Positions 10,971 to 25,200 of a DNA stretch of 64,000 nt are shown piece by piece. A program made the position numbers and the translations under genes. The notes under the pieces are model-generated. The model was not told the origin of the DNA, did no database searches, and saw nothing but the letters and a program-made list of their open reading frames with translations. Positions within the stretch are counted from its first letter, which is position 1. Each line of letters begins with the position of its first letter. This stretch comes from Schistocephalus solidus (taxonomy: Eukaryota > Platyhelminthes > Cestoda > Diphyllobothriidea > Diphyllobothriidae). The stretch is from the NCBI GenBank assembly GCA_017591395.1, contig WEDG01000445.1, positions 97,430-161,429 of the forward strand. The letters run 5' to 3'.

Positions 10971-13900
10971 GTACGTTAACAGACTTTATACACGTCTGTG
11001 CCATCAAAATCCCTGAAAAGATATTTTTTCAGTGAGATATTCGATTCCCATTTTCTTTAAAATCCCGTAAGTACAAGGTGTTTTGAAAACTAATGTATAG
11101 ATAAATTTAGAAAATATATTGTTTGAAGCATTTTGATATCGATATGAATTAATAGAAACAACATACATATCATTATTCAATTAAGCATAAAAATTTGCTG
11201 AAAATTTGTTAACCGCTACCTGTCCCAGCATAACATAAGAAAAAGAAATTATGAGCATACAGCAAGTAATAGTTTCTTCAAAGGAAATAATGCATCATGA
11301 AGATTTTCGTACAATAAACACATTAAAAACGATAAAATGGATATAATTACTGAACAAATTGAAAAAAATACAGTAAAGATAAAGCCATCTCTCATGATAT
11401 TAACCAATTAACGCGCACTTGTTAATGTAAGTAAAATAAGCGAGCGCAAAGGCAGTCGGCAGACAAGCCAAAAAATTATTTGTCTTAATTACGTTCGAAA
11501 TCAAAAAAATGGTCTCGTCCTTCTTGAACACAAAACGGCCTTCAAATTACGCACTGTGCTTCGATCAACTTAGGTAGAGGGCAACTTGAGAGAAGTCTAT
11601 AATTAATGTTTCCTTTCATGAAATGTCTGGTGATAATCTGAACTGCGATTTTGATTTGAAAAAAACTAAAGTAAGCTTGTGTTACTGATAATCATGCATC
11701 ATTATCCCAGTATATTTCACTGACGTCAGGATGTCAGCGTTTTCACATCATTCTTTCTGACCATCTGAAAGAGGCATACTTTGTTAGGTGGCTGATAAGG
11801 AGGAGATAGTTTTCTCTATGATTTTCGATGCTTTTATAAATTCGCATGTATTTTCTCGAAAAAGTTATATTAATTGTCTTTCCTGTATGCATGTGGTAGC
11901 ATATTACACTAGTATATGTAAAACACACCATTTTGTTTATTAAATTGATAATTATGAGATTTGTGAAGCTTTTAAAATTCGTTCATAGTACATAGTTTCC
12001 GTAAATTTATTAGTTTTGTGCATAAGATATGCAAGAGGACCCACATTTTTACATTATCTCTTTCTAATGCTTTAGTAAGGTATTTTTTATAGGGCTCAGT
12101 GTCTATACTGCTTGTCTTTTAGAATCCTTGAGTGCAGAATAAACGGCCGGTGGGTTGCAAAATTATTTGGCAATTTTCAAAGTTTCAAAAACAAAAGATA
12201 GCTTTTCCTTAATAATGCAATTTGAAAGAGGAAGGATTTGCTTTTCATTGCGTACGGTCTTGAAAATCAGTGGGAAAAATACATAGTACAAAAATAACAT
12301 TTTTTACATATAAAAGTTATTCAGGTTGTGAGGAAGGAGCTTCAGATGGGATGGAAGATAATAAATACTACAATACCAGTTAGGTAATTTATTCAGATTA
12401 AAAACAAACGTTAGAATTTCAATTGACATTTCGTGAGATAGGAAATCCGTTGTATGCATTGTGAAAGAAAGCTAACTTGTATTAAAAACTACACTATTTC
12501 ATCAACATAAGCTAACCGAGTAATCAACAGTTCTTTGGTTAGCACCCTCTTGCATGTTTAAGCGTGATCAAAGTTACTGGTAACTCTGTTTAACGAAGTG
12601 AAATGAAATACGAATTTGCTGTTATTGTACCGCTAAGCTGTATACATTCAACTTGCACTAATAAAATGCCCATGTTATTCAGTGAGAGATGGCAGCTTAT
12701 AAGCTGTCACAAAATGTATTGGCGGTATTAACCAGCACCGTTTAGATCCAGTTACAAATGTATTAAATAGATGCCAGTATTTATTGTGTCAGTAAGTCAT
12801 TTAAAAACAAAAACGTTTTCAAAATGCTTGCCTTGAAGCCTTCTGAAGACCCATTGTTCCAGTTTAGGGTTTCATTTGCAGTGTTTACCAAATGCCAAGC
12901 TCAGAACGGTTTTCATTGAGAGCACGCTGGCTTGTAATTACGCAACTAAGTATCATCTAGATTATGCGAGTAATGCGTTGTACTTTTGACGTGACACTGA
13001 GAATAGTTCAGCCCTTTGCCAGTCAAAAGCATTCCCGAAACAACAGTTTGTGCCCTAAGAAGTGTTGCATCCTACGATGTAAAAATAAGTCCAGTTATAT
13101 TGTTGAACAGTTTTAAATAGTATTTTCTGCTGAAAATTAATTTTGTTGTCATTTTCCATTAAGGGCATTTTAAAAAAACTGAAGAAATCTGTAATGCATA
13201 TTTCTGGTTTAGTAGCAGTCATCAACTAGTCACATCCAACACACATCTAGTCCATATGGGTTCAAACAGGCTGTCATTGTTCAATGAATCCAGGAATAAG
13301 CATTGAGCAGTGGAAAATATAAAGATGATATCCATTAATCCCCTTCCAATTATTCTTCTCAAAGTTAATTTCGGAGCTTCTTTTTTCAATTTTTCAGGTT
13401 TTTATAGATGTAGATCAACAAAAATTTCTGAAAGTTTTCAGTGCAAGCTCGCTTTGCCAACAAAACAACACATAAAGCAGTGAGTTACGAAACTTCCACA
13501 GAATATTTAGGGTCAGTTGTGGGTCTGCCTTCGATGTTTTGGAAATGGACATTGCTCTGGGATATTAAATACCATAGGGAATGTCCGCCATTCGATTTCT
13601 CCAAAATCTTGTCAGATTTCCTTTAATAAACTGTAGTCAAGATGCAGCTTTCTTAATAATAAGGTATTCTGAGCCTCTACTCCACTTAAAAACAAAAATG
13701 TCAATATTAATTGAGCGCGTAATATTTCAATCAAAATTTAAGAAACCATTGCCCGAGGTATGTCACCTTCTGCAAACTAACTAATGAAAAGCCTTTGTTG
13801 GTCTTCAAATTTATCTGCAAAACATTTTATAAAAACATTTGGGCATTTTAAGGCAAAGTGTAAAAAAACAATTTATGTCGTTTGGCATTTTCATGTTTTT

Positions 13901-16900
13901 CGCATACCAGTTCATAACACAGAACATATGGAGCTATTTGAAAAACGTAAACTGTCTATTTATGTAGGTTTATGTAAATATATCAGCTGATATGAAAAGC
14001 AAACAGTACTAGAATTTTTGAAAATTAATTATACCATATCGAAATTGTTTTCCGTAAAGGAACGTTAATAACGGCCTTGAAGGAATTTTATAAATTGCAC
14101 TCTTTTTCCTGGTATTCGAACAATTAGAGCTGAATAAGTACTAATCTTACTTGATGGCGTTGCTGCTCTTTAAATACAGAAAATTATTGTTTAAAAGACG
14201 TAATCAGAAACTGCTTCTAAGAAATTATTTCCCGCCGAATAGTCTGTCTCCGCAAAAACGTCTTTTTATCCACGAATGAGTCTTATTTACAACTAAAATA
14301 ATCTACAAGCCCATTTAAGGATTTGTGGCGTTTAGCAACATTTGTAAACAAATACAAGAACGGAGACAGTGCCAAGACTTAGTTAAGTAATCCTGCGCAT
14401 AATAAGGCAAGGATAAGTTACAAAAACTTTATGAATTCGAATATAGACAAATACGTCTACAATTTGGACACAACGCTATGAAAAGAATAGCAATAAAATT
14501 CAGCAAATCAAATTATTTAGAAATAATGATTGCAGTTTTTAACAAATAGCTACCAACTTACTTGAAATAAGCCTTCGATGTGTTCAAAAAGTTCTTTTTA
14601 TGTGTATGCGCATTAAGTTAAACGCGGTTGTAGGACAGTAAATTTGGACCTTTAGATGCCGAACGAGGAAGGGTCTTAAATTCATTTGAATACATGGTCT
14701 GTTAACTTTTTCACGCAAAGGAAGTTAATGAGAAAATAGGGAAATGAGGTATTTTTACGTGTGTTGAGGGTGACCTTTACCTATAAGAGCCACTACACTT
14801 GCAATTCAAAACACTCTATTCACTAGCTGCTATTGCAAGCTGCTATTAAAGAAAGGTTTTCTAACCAAATAGCCTGCTTTCGCAAATCAAAACGTATTCA
14901 TATCCTATATTAAGACTAGAAAAAGACTTGAGTAACTCTTTTAATGTCACCACACATGAACTACCAAATTATGTCTCCCTGCTGACTTCTTTAAAACCTA
15001 CAATCAAGTGAAACGTAACCGATAGATTTATAGAAAAAAAATTCGAGTAGGATTGTGCGAGCAGACAGTATCACGAGAACGCGTGCACTCCAAGCAGTCG
15101 CTTTGAGAAATGAAGTGCGAACCCAACTCCTTTATAATGTCCGAGCACCTGACAGAGTAAACATTATTTTGTACTCCCGTAGGATCGTAAAACTGGCAAC
15201 GTAAGTTGTTAACTACATGCCAAATTACTTGATGGTACAGATATTTTCAGGGTAGTCTACTTTCAGGATAGGACGTGCAAGAAAGTCGAAACCTAAGATT
15301 CTTACTCAAAAGAGACGTCCAATTAAAACTTGAAGACTCTTCAGCAGGAAAAACTCTCTTATAAATACACCAATAGAAAAATAATTTCATCCCAAATGTT
15401 AATTCTATTTTTGATAAGTTCCTCAAAAGAAAATCTATCAATGTCTGCTAAGCAACAGATAGTAAAAGTACTGAAAGTATCGGAAAAGTCCTGCATGGGT
15501 ATTGAATAATGTTTTAAAAAAGAAGGAAAGGTGGCGCTGTTTAGGTGGAACCAGAAGTCCAATTGAGAAACCGTCAGATGAAAAAATCAATTTAAAACGT
15601 AATCAAATCGTTTTAAATCTCATGGTTGTATATCTTCCCGAAAGCATAGCTAAGACAGTTTGGTATGCGCACAGTCAATTAGTTGCTGTACTTGCAATCG
15701 CGGAGAACAGAAATTCTGAAATATAAATAATTCTATAAAGCTTAATGGATTTGGAAACGCTTTATTGATCGAAAATTTAAAGAATTATTCATGATTGTGT
15801 ATTTTTCCCCAATGCTTATATTGTCATTTAAACTTCAATTTCTTTCTTTTTTATTTATTATTTTTTTATTGTCCCTTTGCAGATAATTATTATCATGTCT
15901 GCCAAAGTACAAATGTCATTTTCTTTTATCTGCACATAATGAAATAACCGGATGCTCAGGTTTCAATCTCTGATGAAGAGAGAATGTTACTCAGAGAGGA
16001 ATTCAAAAAAGCGATTGATAAATTTTAAGATCGCTACAATCCAAACATCTTTTTTAAAGTTGTAGCATTACAAAGAATGTGTTTGTGCTTGATATATTAT
16101 TTATTTTTCACGCGTGTGTACATGCGCAACAAATGTTCATTTTGAAGCAAAAAAACATGGTAACAGCCAATTCGGTAAATAGAGGTTCGAGCTTATACGG
16201 TCTTGAGACAATAAATAATGGGTGATGCAGCCGAATAAAATAAAAAGAATTAATTGTAAAATGCTATGCTTGTATTTATACTTCCGTAGATAAACTAAGC
16301 GACTCAAACAAAACAGCAAGTGTTACCCTCTCGTCAAAATTCGAAAGTTATTTTTCTCCTGCGCAAGCTTTTTTGCCGTTCCTATAAGAAACGTCCAAAA
16401 TGCATGAATTCTAGCTGTCAAACAATTTTGAGCAATGCTATAAAACTTAATGATATTTTTATGCTTGAATCTATACTCAGTAAACGAAACAAAGTGACCT
16501 CGTCAACATCCTCTTATCAATTTAAGAATTTCCTCGTGTAGCTACTGTGATTCGCTTCGGGCGTCAAACGCCCAAGGTATTGTGGGATATTGGCAAAACT
16601 GAGAATGATTGGTCAACCACTGGAAACATTGACGTAGTTAATATGGTGTTTTTATAATTCGAATATATAAAATAAACGGCGATATGGTTTGTAAAATACG
16701 TAATAAAAACACCTTTAATGTTAATTTTCGCATCTTGCAAAATACAAACAAGCAACATATATGAATATTTCGGTAAATATGCATTTGTGATTTCACCAAA
16801 TGTCAGTGCTATTTACGCGATGAAAGCCGGACAAAAACTGTTGGGCTGAAACCAGCATTATAAGCTCTTTTTACAATTAACGAAAGTACACTGCGATAAA

Positions 16901-17388
16901 TAATAAAATATTTGCAGAATGGGTAAGAAATGTGGTCGAAAATCTAGGGTGTGTTAAGGAAATCAGACTTTCCGATGGATAGTTTGCGTCTGACACAAGA
17001 AAAAGCAGCTTACCAATCTCATCCGTTGCTCCAAGAAAATGTCGTGTAGTTGAAGAAATTTAATGAGTTAATGTTGAAGAATATCTTCTTTATTTCATTG
17101 AATTTAAACCTAGAAATTACGGTTTTTCCACCCTTGAACATTTATTTAAAAAGTATATGATGTCAAAAGTTTTTGTGATTTCTGCCAACTTTAAGACCAG
17201 CAATCATTGTAGGATCTTGATTCTATTAGGCAGACTTGAGCCATAGGTGCAGAGGTCTGTTTTATTTTATTGGGTATCGGAAATGAACCCAAGTGGATCA
17301 CTAAAAACGCCAACCTAGGCACGTTTAAACGCAGGCTTCTGATGCACGGTTTTTGCCCAAAACACAGGAATCGCACGCATTGAAAAAC

Positions 17389-17775
17389 TACTATTGGGGC
17401 TATGGTTAGGATGCCTTGTATAGCCACCTTAACAGGGCACGGGAAAAAGGACTCACCTACAATGCATGCGTTTTTGCGTTAACCGTCAAGGAAATTATTT
17501 TGAGGATTGGAGTGAAGGTAAAGGGCAAGTTTAGGGTAAGGTTTCGGTTTGAGGTAAAGGTGAGAGTTGGGGTTAGGGTCATAATTAGGCTTAGGGTTAA
17601 GAAGGTTAAGACGGTTATTATCGTGTTAACTGTAGGGTTATAAAGGCTAAGAGTAGGGTTAGGGTTCAGACAAAAGGACAGAGTAAACGTAGCAGGGCGG
17701 GGCGGTACCTACTCTCGTGTCCTGTTAAGGCAGCCATATAAGGCATCTCAACCCCTATTGGGGTGAAGTTTATGC
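17389..17775. mobile_element. Foldback element with terminal inverted repeats and TTAGGG-like interior
   Basis: The left end (about 17389-17442, containing gatgccttgtatagcc and ccttaacagggcacg) is the imperfect reverse complement of 17716-17775 (cgtgtcctgttaagg, ccatataaggcatctc). About 270 bp lie between, including a G-rich series of gttaggg / gttagggt-like units at 17515-17675. There is no coding capacity. It looks like a non-autonomous foldback or MITE-type element whose interior expanded from telomere-like repeats. Confidence 0.6.
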
Positions 17776-20700
17776 ATAGCCTTCCCCATTTATATTACAT
17801 TATATCTTGCGAAAAGTATTCAAGTATTTACCAAATGCTGTTCTTAGTTCAGAAGGCCAAACGGTTTTGAATTTGACCTGCCATTGCACATATTTTTAAA
17901 TATTCTAAGCGATTATGTGAACACAATATTAGCAGAATATTATCAATTTCCCCATGCAGTAAGAAAGATACTTTTGTAGTTTTTTAAAACATTCACAATG
18001 TTCCTAGACTAATTTTATGCCTTGGTAGAATCATTCGTAAACAGCAGAAGCAATGCTATTAAAATCAATGATTTTGTTGTCTTGAAATATTCAATAACCT
18101 TAATTTTATTAACTCACTGTTACTCTTTAAACGATATAAAGTTATAAATCAGTAAGCAAACAGAAGAGAATAAAACGTATCTAACATGCATAGTTATTGT
18201 TGACGTTTGATCTTTTCTTGCGACACAGAAGATGCTTATTCAAACGCTGTTATCCTGTTCTAAGACAAAATCCGCTCGATTATTCTGCATAGTAGTCAGC
18301 ATTACAACTCCACTAATCCATAATTGCTAACTGATATAGTCAAAGTACATAACGGTTTCATTCGATACGCTCAAATAATGCATCTTCTCCCAACTTCTTA
18401 GTGTTTTGCTGAAAAATAAAGTTTACCAGGAACTCTAAATCTTGTCAATGTTCATGTTTGTTTTGTTAATTGACAGTGCTGTACACTCTGCGTTTGTTCG
18501 TTCGAACAAATTGTGTCTCCACTGAGCGTAACCGCATTAAAACATAAAGATATCTAAAAAGAATTAACGTTTGGAACCAGTGTAATTGGGAACTGTTACG
18601 TAATGCAGAACTGAACGCACTAAGTTAGGAATAAAAAAGACAGATTATTAATTCAGGAATAGCCTTTTCAAGTTTACTTCGAAAAATATACATCAAAAGG
18701 GATCATGTTTTTATAATTCACGATAATTTTAAGCTGTGAAGTTAACCCATCAAATGCTTTACCAGCTTTAACATATACTTTTTTGTACAAAACCACTCAA
18801 ATACAGGGAACTTTTTCCGACACAAAAAGCACATTTTCTACCTGAGTTCATGGCCAATGATATCAGACCTCGTCTTTCTTATGAGATAGTTTGTAGTCGT
18901 TAAAACCTGCGTATAGAACTTACTAGAAACATGAACTTAAATATCACACATAGGCTTAGCTTAGCACAGGCACCTACCTCACAACTTCCATCCGCTATAA
19001 GGCACACATGTTTCGCCTGCTTTTTCTTCAGTTGTTTATTCCATGAGGCTGCTATGCTTAACGTTTGGACTGGGATGCTTTTATTTCTTTAATTTACATT
19101 TGTAAAATGGAATAAGTCTGATCGAGTTTCCTTTAATTAATAACCATAGTCCAACTACAACAAGACCTAATTTTCAGAACTTAATGCAGCTTTTTTAAAA
19201 TACAGTTTCCTTGAAAGAAAATAGTTTATCATTTACACACTAAAAATAGTTCTTACCTTTCCTTGTCAGCCATTCATGGCACAGCTGGACTAACCAGAGA
19301 TTCGAATTCCAATTCCAATGATTACATTTAACCACGCCAGCGTTTTTTAGTAGCTAGTTCCTGTTAAAAATCACTAAATGAAATCAAATTGCATTCTTTC
19401 GATATTTCCGTTAGTAATGATTGGCTTCACATTACTATATGGCAGCAGACGGATTATAAGTCTATACCTAGAAGGCCAACACTAACGCCGGTAATAAAGG
19501 CTTTAAACGGGAGTATGTCTGTCTATTTTTCAATGCACTTCAGCGTGAATCTAATGAATTTGTGTGAAACATTGACAAAGATTAAAAGCCATGCCTAATG
19601 ATGTTGCGCGAAGTCGTCAAAATCTTTGTTTATGTGGAAAATGTCTTAAAACTGACCTTCGGACGTCACTTAATTATCCACGTTAGAATTAAGGAAATAA
19701 TATTTTCTGTTTTTTTTCTGTAAGCCCATATTCCAATTTGCATGAAAATCTAAGGATGGACAGTGTGTATAAAGTGTGGGGGCATTGAATTCAGCCAATC
19801 AGAAAATGTACGTTCTGTCATTTAGCCTTATATGGTCAGTCATTGCATGCAAACATGCGTAAAGAAGAAATAAAAACCAATATGAAACAGATACATGAGT
19901 GTTTGAGCTTGACAGTGTCAAACACTTGAGATTGTTCGAAGTAACAACATCTCAGATTTTCAACTGTTCTACTTAAAACCTCAAGAAACCTTCACATCAA
20001 GTTACTCCTTTTTTAAAGATAAGATCGTAGAATGTCATTCAAAATACTCTACAGACCTCATAAGGTTTAAGTAGCACAGTATAAACAAACAAACTATTCT
20101 TCTGGCTTTGCATTTTCAGATGTGGGTTTGGGGTAGGCACATCGAGTTTTGCAACGATGCTCAATCTCCAATCATCACTGTTTGTCGCCCAACCCTATTT
20201 TGATCTCCAAGACACAAATAAGCAATCCTGTTTTTTATTCTAATCATGGAATCCAGTACCAACAGAGGTAATATGCCGAAATTTTACTGATGGTACACTG
20301 TTGAAGAAAAATAACGTCTTTTTAACTCTTGGCTTTTTTAAACCTGGACATAAGCAAGGCTGGCTGACGTCCACGGCGAATGATACGTCAGAAATGATTA
20401 TCTCCTCTCTCCCATATTTGTCAAAATATGTCTTTTGCATAAAAATCATACACTGATCGCACCAATCAGGCTGCCGGACGGGCTTGTCCCTTAACACCTT
20501 AGGGGTATGAAGAAATATGTTTGGTATGTGTTTTGCTAAGATCTTGGCTTATCTAAATTTTCGGAGAGGTATTACTAGTTATCGACTGAAAATATAACAA
20601 AAATGGTAATCAAAGGTTTCTTTGTCTTCATAAATACTTATCTTTGGGTTTAGATTTTAAGCTAAGCAACTACAAATTGTTTGTAGAATTGCATGTTCTA

Positions 20701-22837
20701 GGGTACACAAAATTCCTTTTCTATTTCGTATATGTATGTTGTTATATTCATTAGTAATTAGCATTATGGAATTCTTCAGCCATTTTCTCATAAGAAACTT
20801 TAGATTTAGAAACGGCTACGAGCTCTATGGTTAAAAACATGTGACTTTTTTGGTTTGACTGGCGTTAAGATGTATAGAATTACCCGAAACTTTCACATAA
20901 ACATTTATGTTTAGGAAGAAAATGAAAAAAATGTTTTCTTGTTTTTAAGGTTGCTAACAATGTTCACTAGGATATTATGTGTTATAAAGGAGTTCAGCCT
21001 TAATTGTCTTTTAATCCAGAAAACTCTTTAACAACTTTGCCGACAGTATTTCGATATGCCGTAGCGTAAAACAAAAATATAGGAAGTTGAGCGCTCCTCA
21101 GCCGTTCCAGGTAGCTGGCATCTCTTGAAAAAACGGAATGCTAAATATACTAGGACCCAACGTGCAGGTGATTCTCGTCACTCACATGATCGTCAAGGGA
21201 AGCACTTCGAAAATGGTCTTCGTCGAATCATGATGCAACTACAGTAGATTCCCCAGTTCATGCAATTGTCAACCTAAATTCAGAAATTTGCTTTCAAGTC
21301 CTTAAACTTACTGCAGTAGGGTTGAAAGATTAATCTACGTGCAGTCTATTTTCAAGTTTTTGCAGTCACGTCAGAAATTCGGTGTTTAAACGAATTTCTT
21401 TTTGCCCGCCAACAGAAAGTATACTCTGTAAAAAAGGCCATTTGATTTTATTTATTTTTCTCCTTTAAATTCATTATCTTTATAAATTCAAAGTTATTTT
21501 ATAGAAAAAATTTGCAAAAATATTCTTTCTTTTACTCCTGTAGTAGGAATGTACGTCATCTTCAAACTTGATACTGGAAGACAGGGTATCTTTTGGTCTT
21601 AAAAGCTTTGTCAATAGCCGTATAATTTTGCATGCTAGGGGGTGGTACACGTTAATTCAAGGTTTCAAAGCTACATGCTGTATTCTTCCTGTCAAAGGCA
21701 AATCACACAGCTCTCGTTAGTTCAAGGAAGGGGTCACATATTCCCTATAACATTTAACAGTTCATGTAGATCATGTTGTATAATTTATGGAAAACATTAA
21801 TAAATTAATTGAAACGATGTGGTAAAAATGAATATTTCATGGTTGTTAAACATTTCATGATTATAAACTTTTAATACCAAACGATATTCTTTTTCAAGTA
21901 AAAACTTTAAAGAAAGTGTAATTAACTACCCAATGCGTACAATAAAAAATATTTTGCGCAAGTTTTTAATTAAGCAAAAATGTTTAAAGCCATTGAAAAC
22001 TAATGAGAAAATTGTAAACTAAATAAGTGGACAATTATTACAGAGTATGCGTTCTGCAGGGAGTCAGAAAGAAACTCCATCGAAAGCCGATATCCAGCAG
22101 TGACTGTAATATTGTGAGATTGAACAGCCCGATAATCGATCTTTCAACCCTTTAAGTTGGCTGCATGATAGTCGATATTTATATCGAATTTATGTTCAAA
22201 TTTAAGGCACCTTTCCAAATTTATGTTGAATGTTTATGAGCTAGGCAATCTACTGTAAATTATACACTGTTCCTGCGTACTCATAAACGTACACTCTCAT
22301 AGTTCACCTATGTAAATACTCTTCAGTGAAAAGTAAGTGGATAGCCTAAAATTTACAAATGCTGATCTGGCGTCCCCTGAACGTTTAACTCTAATGGGGT
22401 CATTCAGGAAAAACCATTCGAGTTTTAGATACGACTGTTCGATCCTTGATTCTTACGAGATTCACTGTGCCCCACAGTATGGGGGTGTAGTGGCGATGAT
22501 TTGGGCGTGGAATACTTCTAAATGATTGTAGACTTGCGTTGCATCTACCGCACTCTCTTCCCTCACCCACCTGTAAGCCGTGACAAATAAGATTCAAGAT
22601 GACTGGAGGTAGGATCGCGTGCAGGTTTCTAGCACCGCATGAGCCTAAAACTTCAACGCCTACCATATCCACCCTTCCAATCATATTCGCAATTAGTCAT
22701 GGAGTTCACACCAAATAATGTCTTTCGAGCTCTGATCTCGCCAGTATCCGCAGCATCTAGCGCGTGGCCCTTTAAGTGAAACAATTTCAGACACAGTGTA
22801 CGTATGCATAATAGTTAAATTCAATTCGCTTACCATG

Positions 22838-23113
22838 TCATGACGGTCTGTTCTTTTGATTACACAGTTCCCGCACATTGGCGCTAGATTTTACATGCGT
22901 TCGCAAGCAGCATGCTTTTGTACAAATGCTTTGGAAATTTGTACATTGCTCACGCCTCTTTTTGCACCCATTTCCACAATGACAGTATAATATGGCATTT
23001 GTATTGACTGGCCCCTCAGTAGTACAAATAACTGCTTGGCCTCCACCCGAAAGACGAATTACGAAGTGAGCTTTCACAATTTCAACTGAAAAGGCATTAT
23101 ATCCATATACCAA
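22838..23113 (-). pseudogene. Cysteine-rich ORF fragment, probably transposon-derived
   Basis: A 91-codon minus-strand frame contains, at about 22904-22993, CHCGNGCKKRREQC followed by TNFQSICTKACC. This spacing (CxCxxGCxxxxxxC...CxxxCxC-like) recalls the Cys-rich C-terminal motif of many invertebrate element-encoded proteins. The adjacent minus-strand frames at 22400-22690 and 22693-22878 are more GC-rich than the surrounding intron and probably belong to the same decayed element. Family not identified. Confidence 0.35.
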
Positions 23114-24778
23114 GTCCTCAGATTAATTTTAATTTCCTTATTTATCCTCTAAAAATATCAGAAAACACGGATTTGAAAATGTGAAGTCGGGCTAATGGCT
23201 GATCTGATTATTAAATCTAAATAGCACATTAAGTTAAGGCTTAACCATATTTCCCTAGAGTCGCTTAATGCACTCAGACTGAAACCTAATAATACCACCT
23301 TTTGTCTTAGGCATATTTAAATGTTTCCACAAAAAGGCTTTTCATATAGCAGAATACTCCAATACTTCACAGTCATCTGATAAGGAAAGTCATGAATTCT
23401 TAAAAAAGTATTCCTGAGTAACTTGCCTTTTTCGCCATGTCTTCTTACTCATTTTCCCATTACACTGTCCGATTGTTGATACTATTTCATCCAAGAGTTT
23501 ATCCTGTCATTAACCCAAGAAAAACCACGCAAGTGCGTTAATTTCAAAATAAGATTAATCCTGTACTTTCTTTGAAAATGAGGCACATATGCTGGCAGAG
23601 GGATAACATCTAAGGTAATGACTGAGAAAGACCTTATTCACTATTAAATGAAATTTAATTGCCAGATATTTTGAATTTAATTGAATTCGGAGACGACGAA
23701 AGAAATGAGCAGTGATTAAATAAGAATTTGTGCCGTATATTCTGCAATATCTTCGACCTGGCTGAAATTCTCAAAAAGTAGTAAAAACGAATTAGGGATT
23801 TACACTTACTCGTCCTGTTGCACGTAAACTAGCCAAAACCAAATCTTTCTTATCCCTCACCAGGAATTTTTCAGGCAAAATAACGGGTCACGTGAGAAAA
23901 GTACAGATAAAACCTACTTCCAATAACAATATTGGTGTAGCAAGTGAGCAGTTATCACTACGATCACTTACATCTGTGGCTTAATTGCGAACATAAATCA
24001 CTCGGAAATATGGCAAAACATCTGCAAGAAATGGTTAAAGCAGTAATTTTCAAAAATGCGTTTGCGTTGCGCTGCGTTCCTTCGCATATCCTCCTTGCCT
24101 AAAGCGAGTTTGGAAAACTGAAGTAAATAACCTCAAGTTGGTGATAAATCTCCTTTCGAAGAAAAATGAAATGGAAGACGTATATACTAAAATATACGTA
24201 AATCGACCTAACCTGTTTAATCGCCCAAATCCCTGACCAAATACATCGACAATGAGCTCCTGATTAAAAATGACCGAAAATAACTGACCAATAAACAAAA
24301 AGCTGTTTTTGGAAGTAATACCGGTTAGCTAAAAATTAGAAATGTGAACGTAAACACAAAATCAGGATTGATGAAAACTTTTCCATGTAGCCAGACAGGT
24401 TGATAAAACAAATTATATAGCGCACGATTCAGAAATATCATAGTGATGCAATTCCAACATCAAAACCATCTGACATGAAATGCTTCATTACATAAAGCAT
24501 TCAATTGCCCAAGCTTTCAGCACGGGTTCAAAAACGATACAAATAAGCGATTGAGTTTGGTTATATTGGGAGTTTTGAAATATCGTCGGCCAAGTTTATA
24601 AACGGCTTCAAATTCTCTTTCCGATGTTGACTTGAAGTACTTGGCAGCATTTCATTGTATAAGTTTCTATCTTTTTGCCTTTCCTGAAGATCTGTGCTTC
24701 GATAAAGTCGTTTTGATTCCATATATATATATGGCAAAGACGTTATACCGTACTTCCGACATAGATACTAGCTAAAAG

Positions 24779-24850
24779 CCCAGACACGTGTTTCGCCGAT
24801 GTTTCTGCTGCTGTGTGACACAGCAACGAGGGGTTCGGCTCCTGAGTGGG
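24779..24850 (-). ncRNA. Hammerhead ribozyme-like motif, family 3, core-mutated
   Basis: Minus strand, 5' to 3': stem I strand CCCA; core CUCAGGA (a G5-to-C change from CUGANGA); stem II GCCGA...UCGGC, with an inner 8-bp helix UGCUGUGU/ACACAGCA; then GAAA. Stem III is the palindrome ACACGUGU, ending at a GUC cleavage triplet (C17 at 24783), and stem I closes with UGGG. This is a type I layout with a loop-less stem III. The G5 change should abolish cleavage, so this is a relic. Confidence 0.55.
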
Positions 24851-25145
24851 TACCCCAGCGTTCTCTATGCGGTTTCTGGTATATGGACTCCAGAGAATAA
24901 TCGAGTTAATAATTTCTGAAATAATTAAGTGCATGACATGAAGTCAGGTGATTCGGACATGACTTTTTAGGGTCAGATCCGAAATTTCCATGAACATTTG
25001 GGTCGAAGACAATCAACCACTGTGGAATAACCACGTAATACCCATTCTACAAACAAGTAGTATTACAAGTAGTATGAATCTTATATGGCAAAGACGTTAT
25101 ACCATACTTCGGGTGGATATATAAGAAGGTTCGTCGGAAAAATCG

Positions 25146-25200
25146 AGTTGTACTCGTGAAATTTCAAGCAGGTTACACCGGCCCGTTGTTGGACAAAATG
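25146..25200 (-). ncRNA. Decayed hammerhead-like motif, family 2 relic
   Basis: Minus-strand homologue of the motif at 56382-56438 and 57184-57240. The core reads CCAACAA instead of CUGACGA; GAAA and the stem I segment ACGAG remain. Inactive by inspection. Confidence 0.5.

Noticed and set aside
17515..17675. True telomere or chromosome end
   Set aside because: The repeats are degenerate, short and internal, flanked by inverted repeats and unique sequence on both sides.
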